A stretch of DNA of 64,000 bases. Origin: Alphaproteobacteria bacterium. GTDB taxonomy: Bacteria; Pseudomonadota; Alphaproteobacteria; Rhizobiales; Xanthobacteraceae. Under the pieces are notes generated by a model. The model was given only the letters and a program-made list of their open reading frames with translations. It was not told the origin of the DNA and ran no database searches. This document shows, one piece after another, positions 54,188 through 61,987 of this stretch. Positions within the stretch are counted from its first letter, which is position 1. The number at the start of each line of letters is the position of its first letter. The stretch is taken from the NCBI GenBank assembly GCA_016869215.1, contig VGEP01000013.1:1-64000 (forward strand), read 5' to 3'. The position numbers and the translations under genes were made by a program.

Positions 54188-55549
54188 CTACACCAGCATC
54201 CGCACCGGGCTTTCCATCAGCGCCTTGAATGCGGCGAGCAGCTCCGCGCCAAGCGCGCCGTCGACCACGCGATGGTCGCAGGACAGCGTCGCCGTCATCT
54301 GGCTCTCGAACTTCACCGAGCCGTCGGCCGCCTCGACCGGGCGGCGCTGCGACGCGCCGACGGCGAGGATGGTCGCGTGCGGCGGATTGATGATCGCGGA
54401 GAACTCGCGCACGCCATACATGCCGAGGTTGGAGATCGCCGACGCGCCGCCCTGATATTCCGCGGGCTTCAGCTTCTTGTCTTTGGCGCGCGCGGCGAGC
54501 TCTTTCATCTCGTTGGAGATCGCCGACAGCGACTTGCTCTCCGCGTTGCGGATCACCGGCGTCAGCAACCCGCCCTCGATCGCCACCGCGACGCCGACAT
54601 CCGACGACTTGAAACGCAGGATGCGGTCGGAAGCCCACACCGCGTTCGCTGCCGGGACGCGTTGCAGCGCCAGCGCCAGAGCCTTGATGACGAAATCGTT
54701 GACCGAGAGCTTGTAGGCGGGCTCGCCGCCGCTCTCTTGACGATTCTTGGGCGCGCCCGCGTTGGCCTCCTCGCGCAGCTTGAGCAGCGCGTCCATCGTC
54801 ACGTCGGCCGTGAGATAGAAATGCGGGACGGTCTGTTTGGCCTCGACCAGCCGCCGCGCGATGGTGGCGCGCATGCCGTCGAGCGGCACCTCTTCGAAGG
54901 CGGCACCCTGATAGAGCGCCTTCACCTGCTCGGCGGACATGCCGGCCGGCGCGGCCGGCGCCGCACGGCCTGCGCCGCTCGACAACGCGGATTCAACGTC
55001 GGCCGCGACGATCCGCCCGCGCGGGCCTGAGCCGCGAACCCTGGAGAGATCGATGCCGTTCTCGCCGGCGAGCCTGCGCGCCAGGGGCGTCGCAGTCGCA
55101 CCGCCCGCCTGCCGCGCCGGGCCGAAGTTTCGCGCCGGCGTGCGGACCTCGAAGAAGGGATCGAGATCGCCATAGGCGAAGCTTGCGGCGCTTCGCTCGT
55201 CGCCGCGCGAGCGCGGACGCGATTGTGCAGGCGCTGCCGCCCTTGCGGGAGCGGCCGCAGGCTGCGCCTGAGGGGCTGCGCTTGCCGCAGCAGCCGGCGC
55301 GCTCGCCGTAGCCCCGCCCGCGCCCGCGATCACCGCGACCACCGCGCCGACCTTGGCCACCTCGCCCACCTGCACGCGGATTTCCGACAGCGTGCCGGCG
55401 GCGATCGACGGCACCTCCATCGACACCTTGTCGGTCTCGATCTCGAACAGGTTGTCGCCCGGCTTGACCGCCGTGCCGGGGGCGACGAACCACTTGGTGA
55501 TCTTGCCCTCGGCGACGGTCTCGCCGAGCTGCGGCATCAGGACGTCCAT
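54188..55549 (-). CDS. 2-oxoacid dehydrogenase complex E2 (lipoyl acyltransferase)
   Basis: 453 aa. One lipoyl domain with lipoyl-Lys41 (EIETDKVSMEV), an Ala/Pro linker, an E1/E3-binding domain (ATPLARRLAGENGIDL, RVRGSGPRGRI) and the acyltransferase core ending with CDHRVVDGALGAEL, the catalytic His. ATG 55549 has AGAGGG upstream. In this operon the E2 is separated from the E1 genes by an aldehyde dehydrogenase gene and a small cassette. It may belong to a hydroxybenzoquinone-cleaving complex rather than to plain pyruvate dehydrogenase. No E3 gene is visible. Confidence 0.9.
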   Translation of the reverse strand: MDVLMPQLGETVAEGKITKWFVAPGTAVKPGDNLFEIETDKVSMEVPSIAAGTLSEIRVQVGEVAKVGAVVAVIAGAGGATASAPAAAASAAPQAQPAAAPARAAAPAQSRPRSRGDERSAASFAYGDLDPFFEVRTPARNFGPARQAGGATATPLARRLAGENGIDLSRVRGSGPRGRIVAADVESALSSGAGRAAPAAPAGMSAEQVKALYQGAAFEEVPLDGMRATIARRLVEAKQTVPHFYLTADVTMDALLKLREEANAGAPKNRQESGGEPAYKLSVNDFVIKALALALQRVPAANAVWASDRILRFKSSDVGVAVAIEGGLLTPVIRNAESKSLSAISNEMKELAARAKDKKLKPAEYQGGASAISNLGMYGVREFSAIINPPHATILAVGASQRRPVEAADGSVKFESQMTATLSCDHRVVDGALGAELLAAFKALMESPVRMLV

Positions 55550-55561
55550 TCCAACCCTCTC

Positions 55562-55706
55562 GTGTCCCGGGCGAGCCATTAGCGCGTTTACGCGCGTCTT
55601 CGACGCGCTATGGCGAGACCCGGGACCCCGGTTTCATTCAAGCGGCACGTAAGCTGGGTCCCGGGTCAGCGGCGCATCACTTTGTGACGCGCCGCGCCCG
55701 GGACAC
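55562..55706. repeat. Nested palindromic element with perfect 12-bp terminal inverted repeats
   Basis: GTGTCCCGGGCG (55562-55573) and CGCCCGGGACAC (55695-55706) are perfect inverted ends of a 145-base element. Inside are a perfect 12-base pair GACCCGGGACCC (55617-55628)/GGGTCCCGGGTC (55656-55667), a hairpin with TAGCGCGT/ACGCGCTA arms, and GCGGCGC..GCGCCGC (55669-55695) with inner TCAC/GTGA. It fits a REP/MITE-type element and fills the gap between the aldehyde dehydrogenase gene and E2. Confidence 0.75.
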
Positions 55707-55715
55707 GAATCCGTC

Positions 55716-57173
55716 TCACCAATTCGTGGCGACGTACTGCGTCTCCAGGAATTCCATCAGCCCCTCGTGCGCGCCCTCGCGCCCGATGCCCGACTGCTTC
55801 ATGCCGCCGAACGGCGCCGCCGGATCGGAAACCAGCCCGCGGTTCAGGCCGATCATGCCGAAGTCGAGCTTCTCGGACACGCGCAGGCCGCGGCCGAGGT
55901 CCTTGGTGTAGAGATACGCGACCAGCCCGTACTCGGTGTCGTTGGCGCGGCGGATGACTTCCGACTCGTCGGTGAAGGTTTGCAGCGACGCCACCGGTCC
56001 GAAGATTTCCTCGTTCAGCATCTTGGCGTTGTCGGGCACGTTCGACAGCACGGTCGCCGGATAGAAGTAGCCCGTGCCTTCCGGCTTCTTGCCGCCGGTA
56101 AGGATTTTCGCGCCCTTGCTCACCGCGTCGTCGACAAGCTCGATCACCTTGTCGAGACCTTCCTGGTTGACCAGCGGACCGAGCGCCACGCCGTCGTCGA
56201 GGCCGTTGCCCATCTTCAGCGCCGCCATCTTGGCAGTGAGCTTTTTGGTGAATTCGTCCTGTACCTTTTCGTGCACGTAGAAGCGGTTGGCCGCCGTGCA
56301 GGCCTCGCCCATGTTGCGCATCTTGGCGATCATCGCGCCGTCGATCGCCGCATCGATGTCGGCGTCCTCGAACACGATGAACGGCGCGTTGCCGCCCAGT
56401 TCCATCGCGGTGTTGAGCACCTGATCTGCGGCGCTGTGCAGGAGCTTGCGGCCGACTTCCGTGGAGCCGGTGAACGACACCACGCGCACGCGCGGATCGT
56501 GCAGCATCGCGTCCACGACCGGGCCGGAGCGGCGCGACGGCAGCACGTTGACGACGCCCGCCGGCACGCCGGCCTCTTCCAGGATCGGCATCAGCGCCAG
56601 CATCGTGAGCGGCGTCTCGGACGCGGGCTTCAGGATCACCGGGCAGCCGGCGGCGAGCGCGGGCCCGATCTTGCGGGTCGCCATCGCGGCGGGGAAGTTC
56701 CACGGCGTCACCAGCACGGCGAGACCCGCCGGCTTGTGATGCACGAACATGCGCGCCCCCGAGGCCGGCGCCATGCCGTTCTGGCCGAGGTTGCGCACGC
56801 CCTCCTCCGCGTTCCAGCGGAAGAACTCGGCGGCATAGGCCACCTCGCCGCGCGAATCCGACAGCGCCTTGCCGTTCTCGATGGTGATCAGCTTTGCGAG
56901 CCGCTCGGCATCGCGCATGATCAGCTCGTAGGCCTTGCGGAGAATCTCACCGCGCTCGCGCGGCTTCTTCGCGGCCCAAGGCGCGAAGGCGGCTTGCGCG
57001 GCGTCGAGCGCGGCCTTGGCGTCGTCGACACTGGCGCTGGCGACGTCGGCGATCTTGCGCTCGGTCGCGGGATCGATCACGTCGAACCGCGCGCCGTCGG
57101 AGGATTTTTTCCACTTTCCGCCGATCCAGAGATCGGTTGGCACGTTGGCGAGCAGGTTGTCGTATGCGGCCAT
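55716..57173 (-). CDS. gabD: NAD(P)-dependent succinate-semialdehyde dehydrogenase-type aldehyde dehydrogenase
   Basis: 485 aa. The class-typical blocks are VTPWNFPAAMATRKIGPALA (cofactor site), SFTGSTEVGRKLL, the Glu in MELGGNAPFIVFEDADID and the nucleophile Cys in MGEACTAANRFYVHE. It is closest in pattern to SSADH/GabD. It oxidises a semialdehyde to the acid. Within the hydroxylase/E1/E2 operon it probably handles a C4-type aldehyde arising from ring cleavage. It starts 7 bases after the last cassette gene. Confidence 0.88.
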   Translation of the reverse strand: MAAYDNLLANVPTDLWIGGKWKKSSDGARFDVIDPATERKIADVASASVDDAKAALDAAQAAFAPWAAKKPRERGEILRKAYELIMRDAERLAKLITIENGKALSDSRGEVAYAAEFFRWNAEEGVRNLGQNGMAPASGARMFVHHKPAGLAVLVTPWNFPAAMATRKIGPALAAGCPVILKPASETPLTMLALMPILEEAGVPAGVVNVLPSRRSGPVVDAMLHDPRVRVVSFTGSTEVGRKLLHSAADQVLNTAMELGGNAPFIVFEDADIDAAIDGAMIAKMRNMGEACTAANRFYVHEKVQDEFTKKLTAKMAALKMGNGLDDGVALGPLVNQEGLDKVIELVDDAVSKGAKILTGGKKPEGTGYFYPATVLSNVPDNAKMLNEEIFGPVASLQTFTDESEVIRRANDTEYGLVAYLYTKDLGRGLRVSEKLDFGMIGLNRGLVSDPAAPFGGMKQSGIGREGAHEGLMEFLETQYVATNW

Positions 57174-57180
57174 GAGGCAC

Positions 57181-57417
57181 CTATTCTGCTGTCACGTAGT
57201 TTTCAAGATATTCTGCAGTTTTCGGCCATTTCTGATTGCGCATCCATCTGATGAGTTCTTTGTTCTTCTCATATTGAAAATTCGACTCACATGGCTTCAG
57301 AAGGCGCTTAATCTCTCGGCGTACATAGTCATCAGGCTTGTCATCACTAACGAGTTCCCTGATGTACTGGCGTCCCATTTCATCAAGGCACCGACCCATA
57401 ACTTTCTCCACGGTCAT
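57181..57417 (-). CDS. Small hypothetical protein of the low-GC cassette
   Basis: 78 aa, charged and helical (MTVEKVMGRCLDEMGRQYIR to WPKTAEYLENYVTAE), without membrane segment or signal peptide. No family was recognised. The base composition is clearly lower in GC than the neighbours: one 60-base line counted by eye gave 38 percent, against about 63 percent in the adjacent aldehyde dehydrogenase gene. It is the third gene of the cassette, 17 bases after the Cas2/SinR-like gene. Confidence 0.6.
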   Translation of the reverse strand: MTVEKVMGRCLDEMGRQYIRELVSDDKPDDYVRREIKRLLKPCESNFQYEKNKELIRWMRNQKWPKTAEYLENYVTAE

Positions 57418-57434
57418 CCAGGCGCTACCTGGGA

Positions 57435-57713
57435 TTACTCAGCATCAACCCGCTTTCGAATCCACTCCCAGGCGTCCTTAGGGAGAAGTCCCTGATAGGG
57501 CCTATTAAGGTACGTGACCATCAATCGGCCTCGACCCTGAATATGCGGTTTCAAAGCTTCTACGACTTCGTTGGGGGTCTTATCGGTATAGATGAGCCAC
57601 ATAGGCTTCATGTAATGCCACCAACGGCCTTGCTCCTTGATCGCCTCGAACAGCGCCTTGGTATCTCCAACTGAGCGGGAGAGGTCGACCACCACAAGCA
57701 AGATGCGCTTCAT
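57435..57713 (-). CDS. Cas2/SinR-like ferredoxin-fold small protein
   Basis: 92 aa. It begins MKRILLVVVDLSRS, then TKALFEAIKEQGRWWHYMKP, MWLIYTDKTPNEVVEALKPH and RGRLMVTYLNRP. The order strand-helix-strand-(WLI.TD)-helix-strand matches the SinR-family proteins that share the Cas2/VapD fold. A possible catalytic Asp sits at the end of the first strand (VVDL). No cas1 or array is present. Its ATG overlaps the upstream gene stop (ATGA). The role may be nucleic-acid or effector related, but is unknown. Confidence 0.6.
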   Translation of the reverse strand: MKRILLVVVDLSRSVGDTKALFEAIKEQGRWWHYMKPMWLIYTDKTPNEVVEALKPHIQGRGRLMVTYLNRPYQGLLPKDAWEWIRKRVDAE

Positions 57714-58126
57714 TGGTTCGCGACCTCTGCTGGTGGAAGAGTCTCAAGCTGTTCTGAATCGATCTCCTTTCCCTCCTCACCCAAAGGTCCGACCCTGGCC
57801 TTAATTCGCTGCACTACACCCTTGAATTTTTTGCGGCCTCTAAACCATCTAATGCCGCAATAAAGGGCAACGAGGAACCCAACGACATCAACTAGGAGGA
57901 AGGAGTAGTAGATACGGTCAGACTGAATATCGACCGTTAAAAGTACAACCAAAAGTGAAAGCCCAACCGAAAGCCCTGCCACCCCGAACGTCAGGTCGTC
58001 GCTGATGCTGCCCGTTTCCCGCTCTAGTTCGTCAAGCTCGTGTTCGCTTACATCAAAGATGACAAGCGAATCGAGCGCATGACGCTCAACAATAATTTCC
58101 TCCCTCCTATGCCGTACCTTAGGCAT
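57710..58126 (-). CDS. Two-transmembrane protein of the low-GC cassette
   Basis: 138 aa. A soluble N-terminal segment (MPKVRHRREEIIVERHALDS) is followed by two helices at about 45-65 (LTFGVAGLSVGLSLLVVLLT) and 72-94 (YYSFLLVDVVGFLVALYCGI), then a charged tail. This resembles a widespread unnamed 2-TM family seen in genomic islands, sometimes beside SinR-like genes. Its ATG shares one base with the E1beta stop (TAATG). Low GC. First gene of the cassette; possibly a membrane effector. Confidence 0.6.
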   Translation of the reverse strand: MPKVRHRREEIIVERHALDSLVIFDVSEHELDELERETGSISDDLTFGVAGLSVGLSLLVVLLTVDIQSDRIYYSFLLVDVVGFLVALYCGIRWFRGRKKFKGVVQRIKARVGPLGEEGKEIDSEQLETLPPAEVANQ

Positions 58127-59106
58127 TAGCTGTTCAACGTCTTGCTCACCCGCTCCACGATCCGGTCGACGTTCGGCAGGATCGCGTCCTCCAGCACGTC
58201 GGCGGACGGCAGCGGGCAGTGCGGCGTGGTGATGCGGACCAGCGGGCCGTCGAGATCGTAGAACGCCTCGTCGGCGATGATCGACATGATCTCCGCGCCC
58301 CAGCCGCACAGCCGCGGATTCTCCTCGACGGAAAACGCGCGGTGGGTCTTGGCGACCGAGCCGAGAATGGTCTGGGTGTCGAGCGGCACGAGGGACCGCA
58401 CGTCGATCACCTCGCAGTCGATGCCGTGCTCGGCGGCGAGCTTTTCCGCCGCGGCGAGCGCACGCGGCACCATCAAAGCGAGCGCGAGGATTGTGGCGTC
58501 CTTGCCGGGCCGCAGGATTTTCGCGGTGCCGAGCTTGTCGACGATCTCGCCGTCCGGCACCTCGCCCTTGGTCGGGTAGAGCGACTTGTGCTCCAGGAAA
58601 ATCACCGGGTCAGGGTCTCTGACCGAGGCGGCCAAGAGCCCGATCACGTCCGCAGGACTCGACGGCGCGACCACCTTGAGCCCCGGAATCATCATGCACC
58701 AGTTCTCGACGCTCTGAGAATGCTGCGCGCCGAAGCGCGAGCCCGCACCGTTGCCGGTGCGGACCACCAACGGGCACTTGGTCTGCCCGTTGGTCATGTA
58801 GCGGCTCTTCGGAAACTCATTGGCGATGTAGTCGAAGCACACCGCGATGAAGTCCGAGAACATGATCTCGGCGATCGGCTTCAGGCCGGTCATCGCCGCG
58901 CCCATGGCGGCGCCGAGGATCGCCTGTTCGGATATGGGGGTGTCGCGGACGCGCAGCGGGCCGAATTGCTCGTAGAGGCCGACGGTCGCCTTGAACACGC
59001 CGCCGGCCTTGGCGATGTCCTCGCCAAGGAACACGACGTCCGGGTCGCGCTCCATCTCCTGTGCGATGCCGCGGATCACCGCATCGCGATAGGTCAGTTC
59101 CGCCAT
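58126..59106 (-). CDS. 2-oxoacid dehydrogenase E1 component, beta subunit
   Basis: 326 aa: MAELTYRDAVIRGIAQEMER, VFLGEDIAKAGGVFKATVGL, RVRDTPISEQAILGAAMGAA and RTGNGAGSRFGAQHSQSVEN are the E1beta blocks. It pairs with E1alpha to bind thiamine diphosphate. ATG 59106 lies inside the E1alpha gene end (13-base overlap). Directly after its stop begins the low-GC cassette. The type is acetoin/pyruvate dehydrogenase-like. Confidence 0.92.
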   Translation of the reverse strand: MAELTYRDAVIRGIAQEMERDPDVVFLGEDIAKAGGVFKATVGLYEQFGPLRVRDTPISEQAILGAAMGAAMTGLKPIAEIMFSDFIAVCFDYIANEFPKSRYMTNGQTKCPLVVRTGNGAGSRFGAQHSQSVENWCMMIPGLKVVAPSSPADVIGLLAASVRDPDPVIFLEHKSLYPTKGEVPDGEIVDKLGTAKILRPGKDATILALALMVPRALAAAEKLAAEHGIDCEVIDVRSLVPLDTQTILGSVAKTHRAFSVEENPRLCGWGAEIMSIIADEAFYDLDGPLVRITTPHCPLPSADVLEDAILPNVDRIVERVSKTLNS

Positions 59107-60116
59107 GCCCAGCCTCCATCCGCGTAGACGTCGGTCGTGAGGATATCCAGCGGCGGGATCGGTGCGGCCTTGCACTTCTCGGTCGCGTCGTCGACCGTGG
59201 CCTTCACGCCGCTGACGATCTTCTCGATCTGTGCGTCGGCAATACCGAACTGCTTCAGCCGCTCGCGATAAATCTTGATCGGGTCGCGCTCCTTCCAGCG
59301 CTCCAGCTCGCCCTCGGGGCGGTACTTCGCGGGGTCTGCGCGGGAGTGGCCGCTGTGGCGGTAGGTCAGGCACTCGATCAGCGACGGGCCGCCGCCGGCG
59401 CGCGCCTTGTCGTAGGCCTTCATCGCCTCGCGATAGACCGCGTCGGCATCGTTGCCGTCGATCACGATCCGCTCCAGCCCATAGGCCGAGGCGCGGTCGG
59501 CCGCCGGATGCGGCACCGCCGTCACGTCGCCGATCGGCGTGTATTCCATGTAGAAATTGTTCTCGCAGACGAAGATCACCGGCAGCTTCCAGACCGCGGC
59601 AAAGTTCAGCGCTTCATGGAACGCGCCAATGTTCGTCGTGCCGTCGCCGAAGAAGCAGACCGAGACGTCCTTCTGGCCCTTGTATTGCGCCCGCCAGGCG
59701 GCACCGCAGGCGATCGGCAGGTGCGCGCCGATGATGGCATAGGAGCCCATCACGCCGTGTTCCTCGGAGGTGAGGTGCATCGAGCCGCCCTTGCCGCGCA
59801 TCAGGCCGTTGTCTCGGCCCATCAACTCGCCCAGCACCTTCTCGACCGGCACGCCGCGGGCGAGCGTATGGGCGTGGCCCCGGTAAGTGCAGAACGACAG
59901 GTCGCCGGGCTTCATGGCGACGGCGAAGCCCGCGGCCACCGCCTCCTGGCCCAGAGACAAATGGCTCGTGCCTTTCACCAGATTTTGCAGAAAAAGGTCA
60001 TAGGCGCGCTGTTCGGCCTCCCGGATGACGACCTGGGTTTCGAACAGCTTGAGCCGGACGTCCTCCCCGATATCGTCGTTTAGGGCGGTATTCGCTGGCC
60101 GGGCAACGTCGTTCAT
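59094..60116 (-). CDS. 2-oxoacid dehydrogenase E1 component, alpha subunit
   Basis: 340 aa. ThDP motif GDGTTNIGAFHEALNFAAVW then NN; YRGHAHTLARGVPVE and RGKGGSMHLTSEEHGVMGSY are E1alpha-specific. It decarboxylates a 2-oxoacid and passes the acyl group to E2. First gene of the leftward operon E1alpha-E1beta-cassette-gabD-E2-hydroxylase L-S. The promoter should lie in 60117-60172. In Azoarcus a PDH-like set of this sort is tied to anaerobic resorcinol breakdown. Confidence 0.92.
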   Translation of the reverse strand: MNDVARPANTALNDDIGEDVRLKLFETQVVIREAEQRAYDLFLQNLVKGTSHLSLGQEAVAAGFAVAMKPGDLSFCTYRGHAHTLARGVPVEKVLGELMGRDNGLMRGKGGSMHLTSEEHGVMGSYAIIGAHLPIACGAAWRAQYKGQKDVSVCFFGDGTTNIGAFHEALNFAAVWKLPVIFVCENNFYMEYTPIGDVTAVPHPAADRASAYGLERIVIDGNDADAVYREAMKAYDKARAGGGPSLIECLTYRHSGHSRADPAKYRPEGELERWKERDPIKIYRERLKQFGIADAQIEKIVSGVKATVDDATEKCKAAPIPPLDILTTDVYADGGWAWRN

Positions 60117-60172
60117 AGGTTCCTCGGGCGGATTTGTCGTCGGTCGTTATCAGGCGGGGCCGGGGCATTTTG

Positions 60173-61090
60173 TCAACGGGGCGCCACCGGGGCAACCGCG
60201 CCGCGCACCTTCTGTTCGCGGTAAAGGAGATAAAGGCCGGACGCCACGACGATCCCGGCGCCGATCAAGGTCCAGCGGTTGGGCACGTCGTTGAACACCA
60301 GATAGCCGAGCGCCGTCGCCCAGATCAGCTGGGTGTACATGAACGGCGACAAGGTCGACGCCGGCGTCCGGCGGTGGGCCAGGATCAGCAGGAAGTGGCC
60401 GAGCGTGCCGAGCGCGCCGACCCCGACCAGCATGACAAAATCGAGCGGGGAAGGCGTCGTCCAGACGAACGGCAGCACCGGCAGCATGGTCAGGAGGCCG
60501 ACCAGATTGGCGTAGAACAGCGTCGTCTCGCTCGACTCGTGGCGCATCGCCATGCGGGTTGCGATGGCATAGGCGGCATAGAAGATCGCGGCCCCGACCG
60601 AGATCAGCGCCGCCCATTGCATCCCTCCGAGCCCCGGCCGGATCACCACCAGCACGCCCGCGAAGCCAACCCCGATCGCCGTCCAGCGCCGCCAACCGAT
60701 CCATTCGCCGAGGATCGGGCCCGCAACCGCCGCCACCAGGAACGGCGTCGCGAACAGGATCGCCAGCGCCTCGTCGAGCTGCAGATAGCGGAACGCGAAA
60801 AAATTGCAGATCGTCGTGGACACCAGGAACAGGCCGCGCACGAGTTGGAGCCCCGGCCGGGCCGTGCGCAGCATCCCCGGCCGGAGGATCGGATTGGAGA
60901 AGATCAGCGCCACGAAGAACGCCGTGACAAAGCGCATCGCGACCACTTGCAAGGTGTCGAGATGACCGCCGAGATACTTCGCTGTGGCGTCGAGCACGGC
61001 AAACAGCAGCACCGCGACGGTCATCAGGCCAATGCCGATCAGGCGCTGGCGGCGCTGCTCGTATTGCTGAATTTGGGTGGGGTCGGTCAT
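60173..61090 (-). CDS. EamA/DMT-family transporter
   Basis: 305 aa with ten helices in two EamA repeats; GILMTVAVLLFAVLDATAKY-like start (GIGLMTVAVLLFAVLDATAK), APGAR-type ends, and LILAHRRTPASTLSPFMYTQ in the second repeat are typical. It probably exports a metabolite or amino acid. ATG 61090 was chosen. It lies upstream of the E1 genes, same strand, 56 bases apart, and could share their transcript. Confidence 0.87.
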   Translation of the reverse strand: MTDPTQIQQYEQRRQRLIGIGLMTVAVLLFAVLDATAKYLGGHLDTLQVVAMRFVTAFFVALIFSNPILRPGMLRTARPGLQLVRGLFLVSTTICNFFAFRYLQLDEALAILFATPFLVAAVAGPILGEWIGWRRWTAIGVGFAGVLVVIRPGLGGMQWAALISVGAAIFYAAYAIATRMAMRHESSETTLFYANLVGLLTMLPVLPFVWTTPSPLDFVMLVGVGALGTLGHFLLILAHRRTPASTLSPFMYTQLIWATALGYLVFNDVPNRWTLIGAGIVVASGLYLLYREQKVRGAVAPVAPR

Positions 61091-61240
61091 GGCGGGCCAA
61101 CCTAAAGCAAATTTCATGTGCATTGAGCGAAATGTTGCGGCGACCGGACTTGTCGGGAACGGCGGCGAATTGCTTCAAGCAGGCCGACGCCGCCGGAACC
61201 GGCGCGATGCCGGACTTTCGGCGTATCCGGGTTGCCATCG

Positions 61241-61987
61241 ATGGAATTCGATGTCCTGCAGTTGGCCGTATTTCTGACGGCGACATTCGTCGCGGCCGTG
61301 GTCGCAGGCGTGTCCGGCTTTGCCTTCGCGCTGATTGCGGCGGCGGTCTGGCTGCATGTGCTGAACCCGATTCAAGTCGCGACCCTGATCGCGGGCTACG
61401 GCCTGATGGTGCAGGGCTACGGCACCTGGAAGCTGCGCCATGCCATCCGGTGGTCGCGCATCTGGCCGTTTCTCGTTGGCGGCGCGCCGGGCGTGGCTGT
61501 GGGCGTGATCGTGCTGCGATGGGCCAATCCTGACCACTTGCGTGCAGGGGTGGGTGCGTTCCTGGTGCTCTTCTCGCTATACAGCCTGCTGCGGCCCACC
61601 GTGCAGCCTATGCAAGGTGGAACGGCCGCCGACATCTTCGTCGGATTCCTGAGCGGTACGCTGGGAGCGGTGACCGGCTTTGCCGGAATCCTGATTGTCA
61701 TCTGGAGCGGGCTGCGCGGCTGGACGCCGGACGAGCAGCGGGGCGTGTTCCAGCCGGCGAGCGTGGCGATGCTGCTGATGTGCGGCCTGGCGCTCGGATT
61801 CACCGGCTCGATCTCGAGCGACACGGCTGTGCTGTTCCTGTTCGGCCTCCCGGCGCTTGCCGCCGGCACATGGGCGGGGTTCGCGCTCTACGGCAAGATC
61901 GATGCGGCTGCATTTCGGCGCATCACCCTCGTTCTGTTACTCCTGTCCGGCGTGCCGCTGATCGCACGCCCGCTGCTTGGCGGTTGA
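61241..61987 (+). CDS. TauE/SafE (TSUP) family sulfite/organosulfonate-type permease
   Basis: 248 aa with about seven to eight helices; GVSGFAFALIAAAVWLHVLN near the start and GFLSGTLGAVTGFAGILIVI in the middle are the two TSUP repeats. The substrate is an anion such as sulfite or sulfoacetate, not visible here. ATG 61241 was chosen over a TTG at 61232. It ends one base before the ABC permease gene end, convergent. Confidence 0.85.
   Translation: MEFDVLQLAVFLTATFVAAVVAGVSGFAFALIAAAVWLHVLNPIQVATLIAGYGLMVQGYGTWKLRHAIRWSRIWPFLVGGAPGVAVGVIVLRWANPDHLRAGVGAFLVLFSLYSLLRPTVQPMQGGTAADIFVGFLSGTLGAVTGFAGILIVIWSGLRGWTPDEQRGVFQPASVAMLLMCGLALGFTGSISSDTAVLFLFGLPALAAGTWAGFALYGKIDAAAFRRITLVLLLLSGVPLIARPLLGG

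Noticed and set aside
57435-57713. CRISPR-Cas remnant
   Set aside because: The Cas2-like fold alone is not enough. No repeats with regular spacing, no cas1 and no effector were seen within the window.
54188-60116. Ordinary housekeeping pyruvate dehydrogenase operon
   Set aside because: Not fully excluded, but there is no E3, the E2 is separated from the E1 genes, and the operon leads into a transhydroxylase-type enzyme, so a catabolic role fits better.
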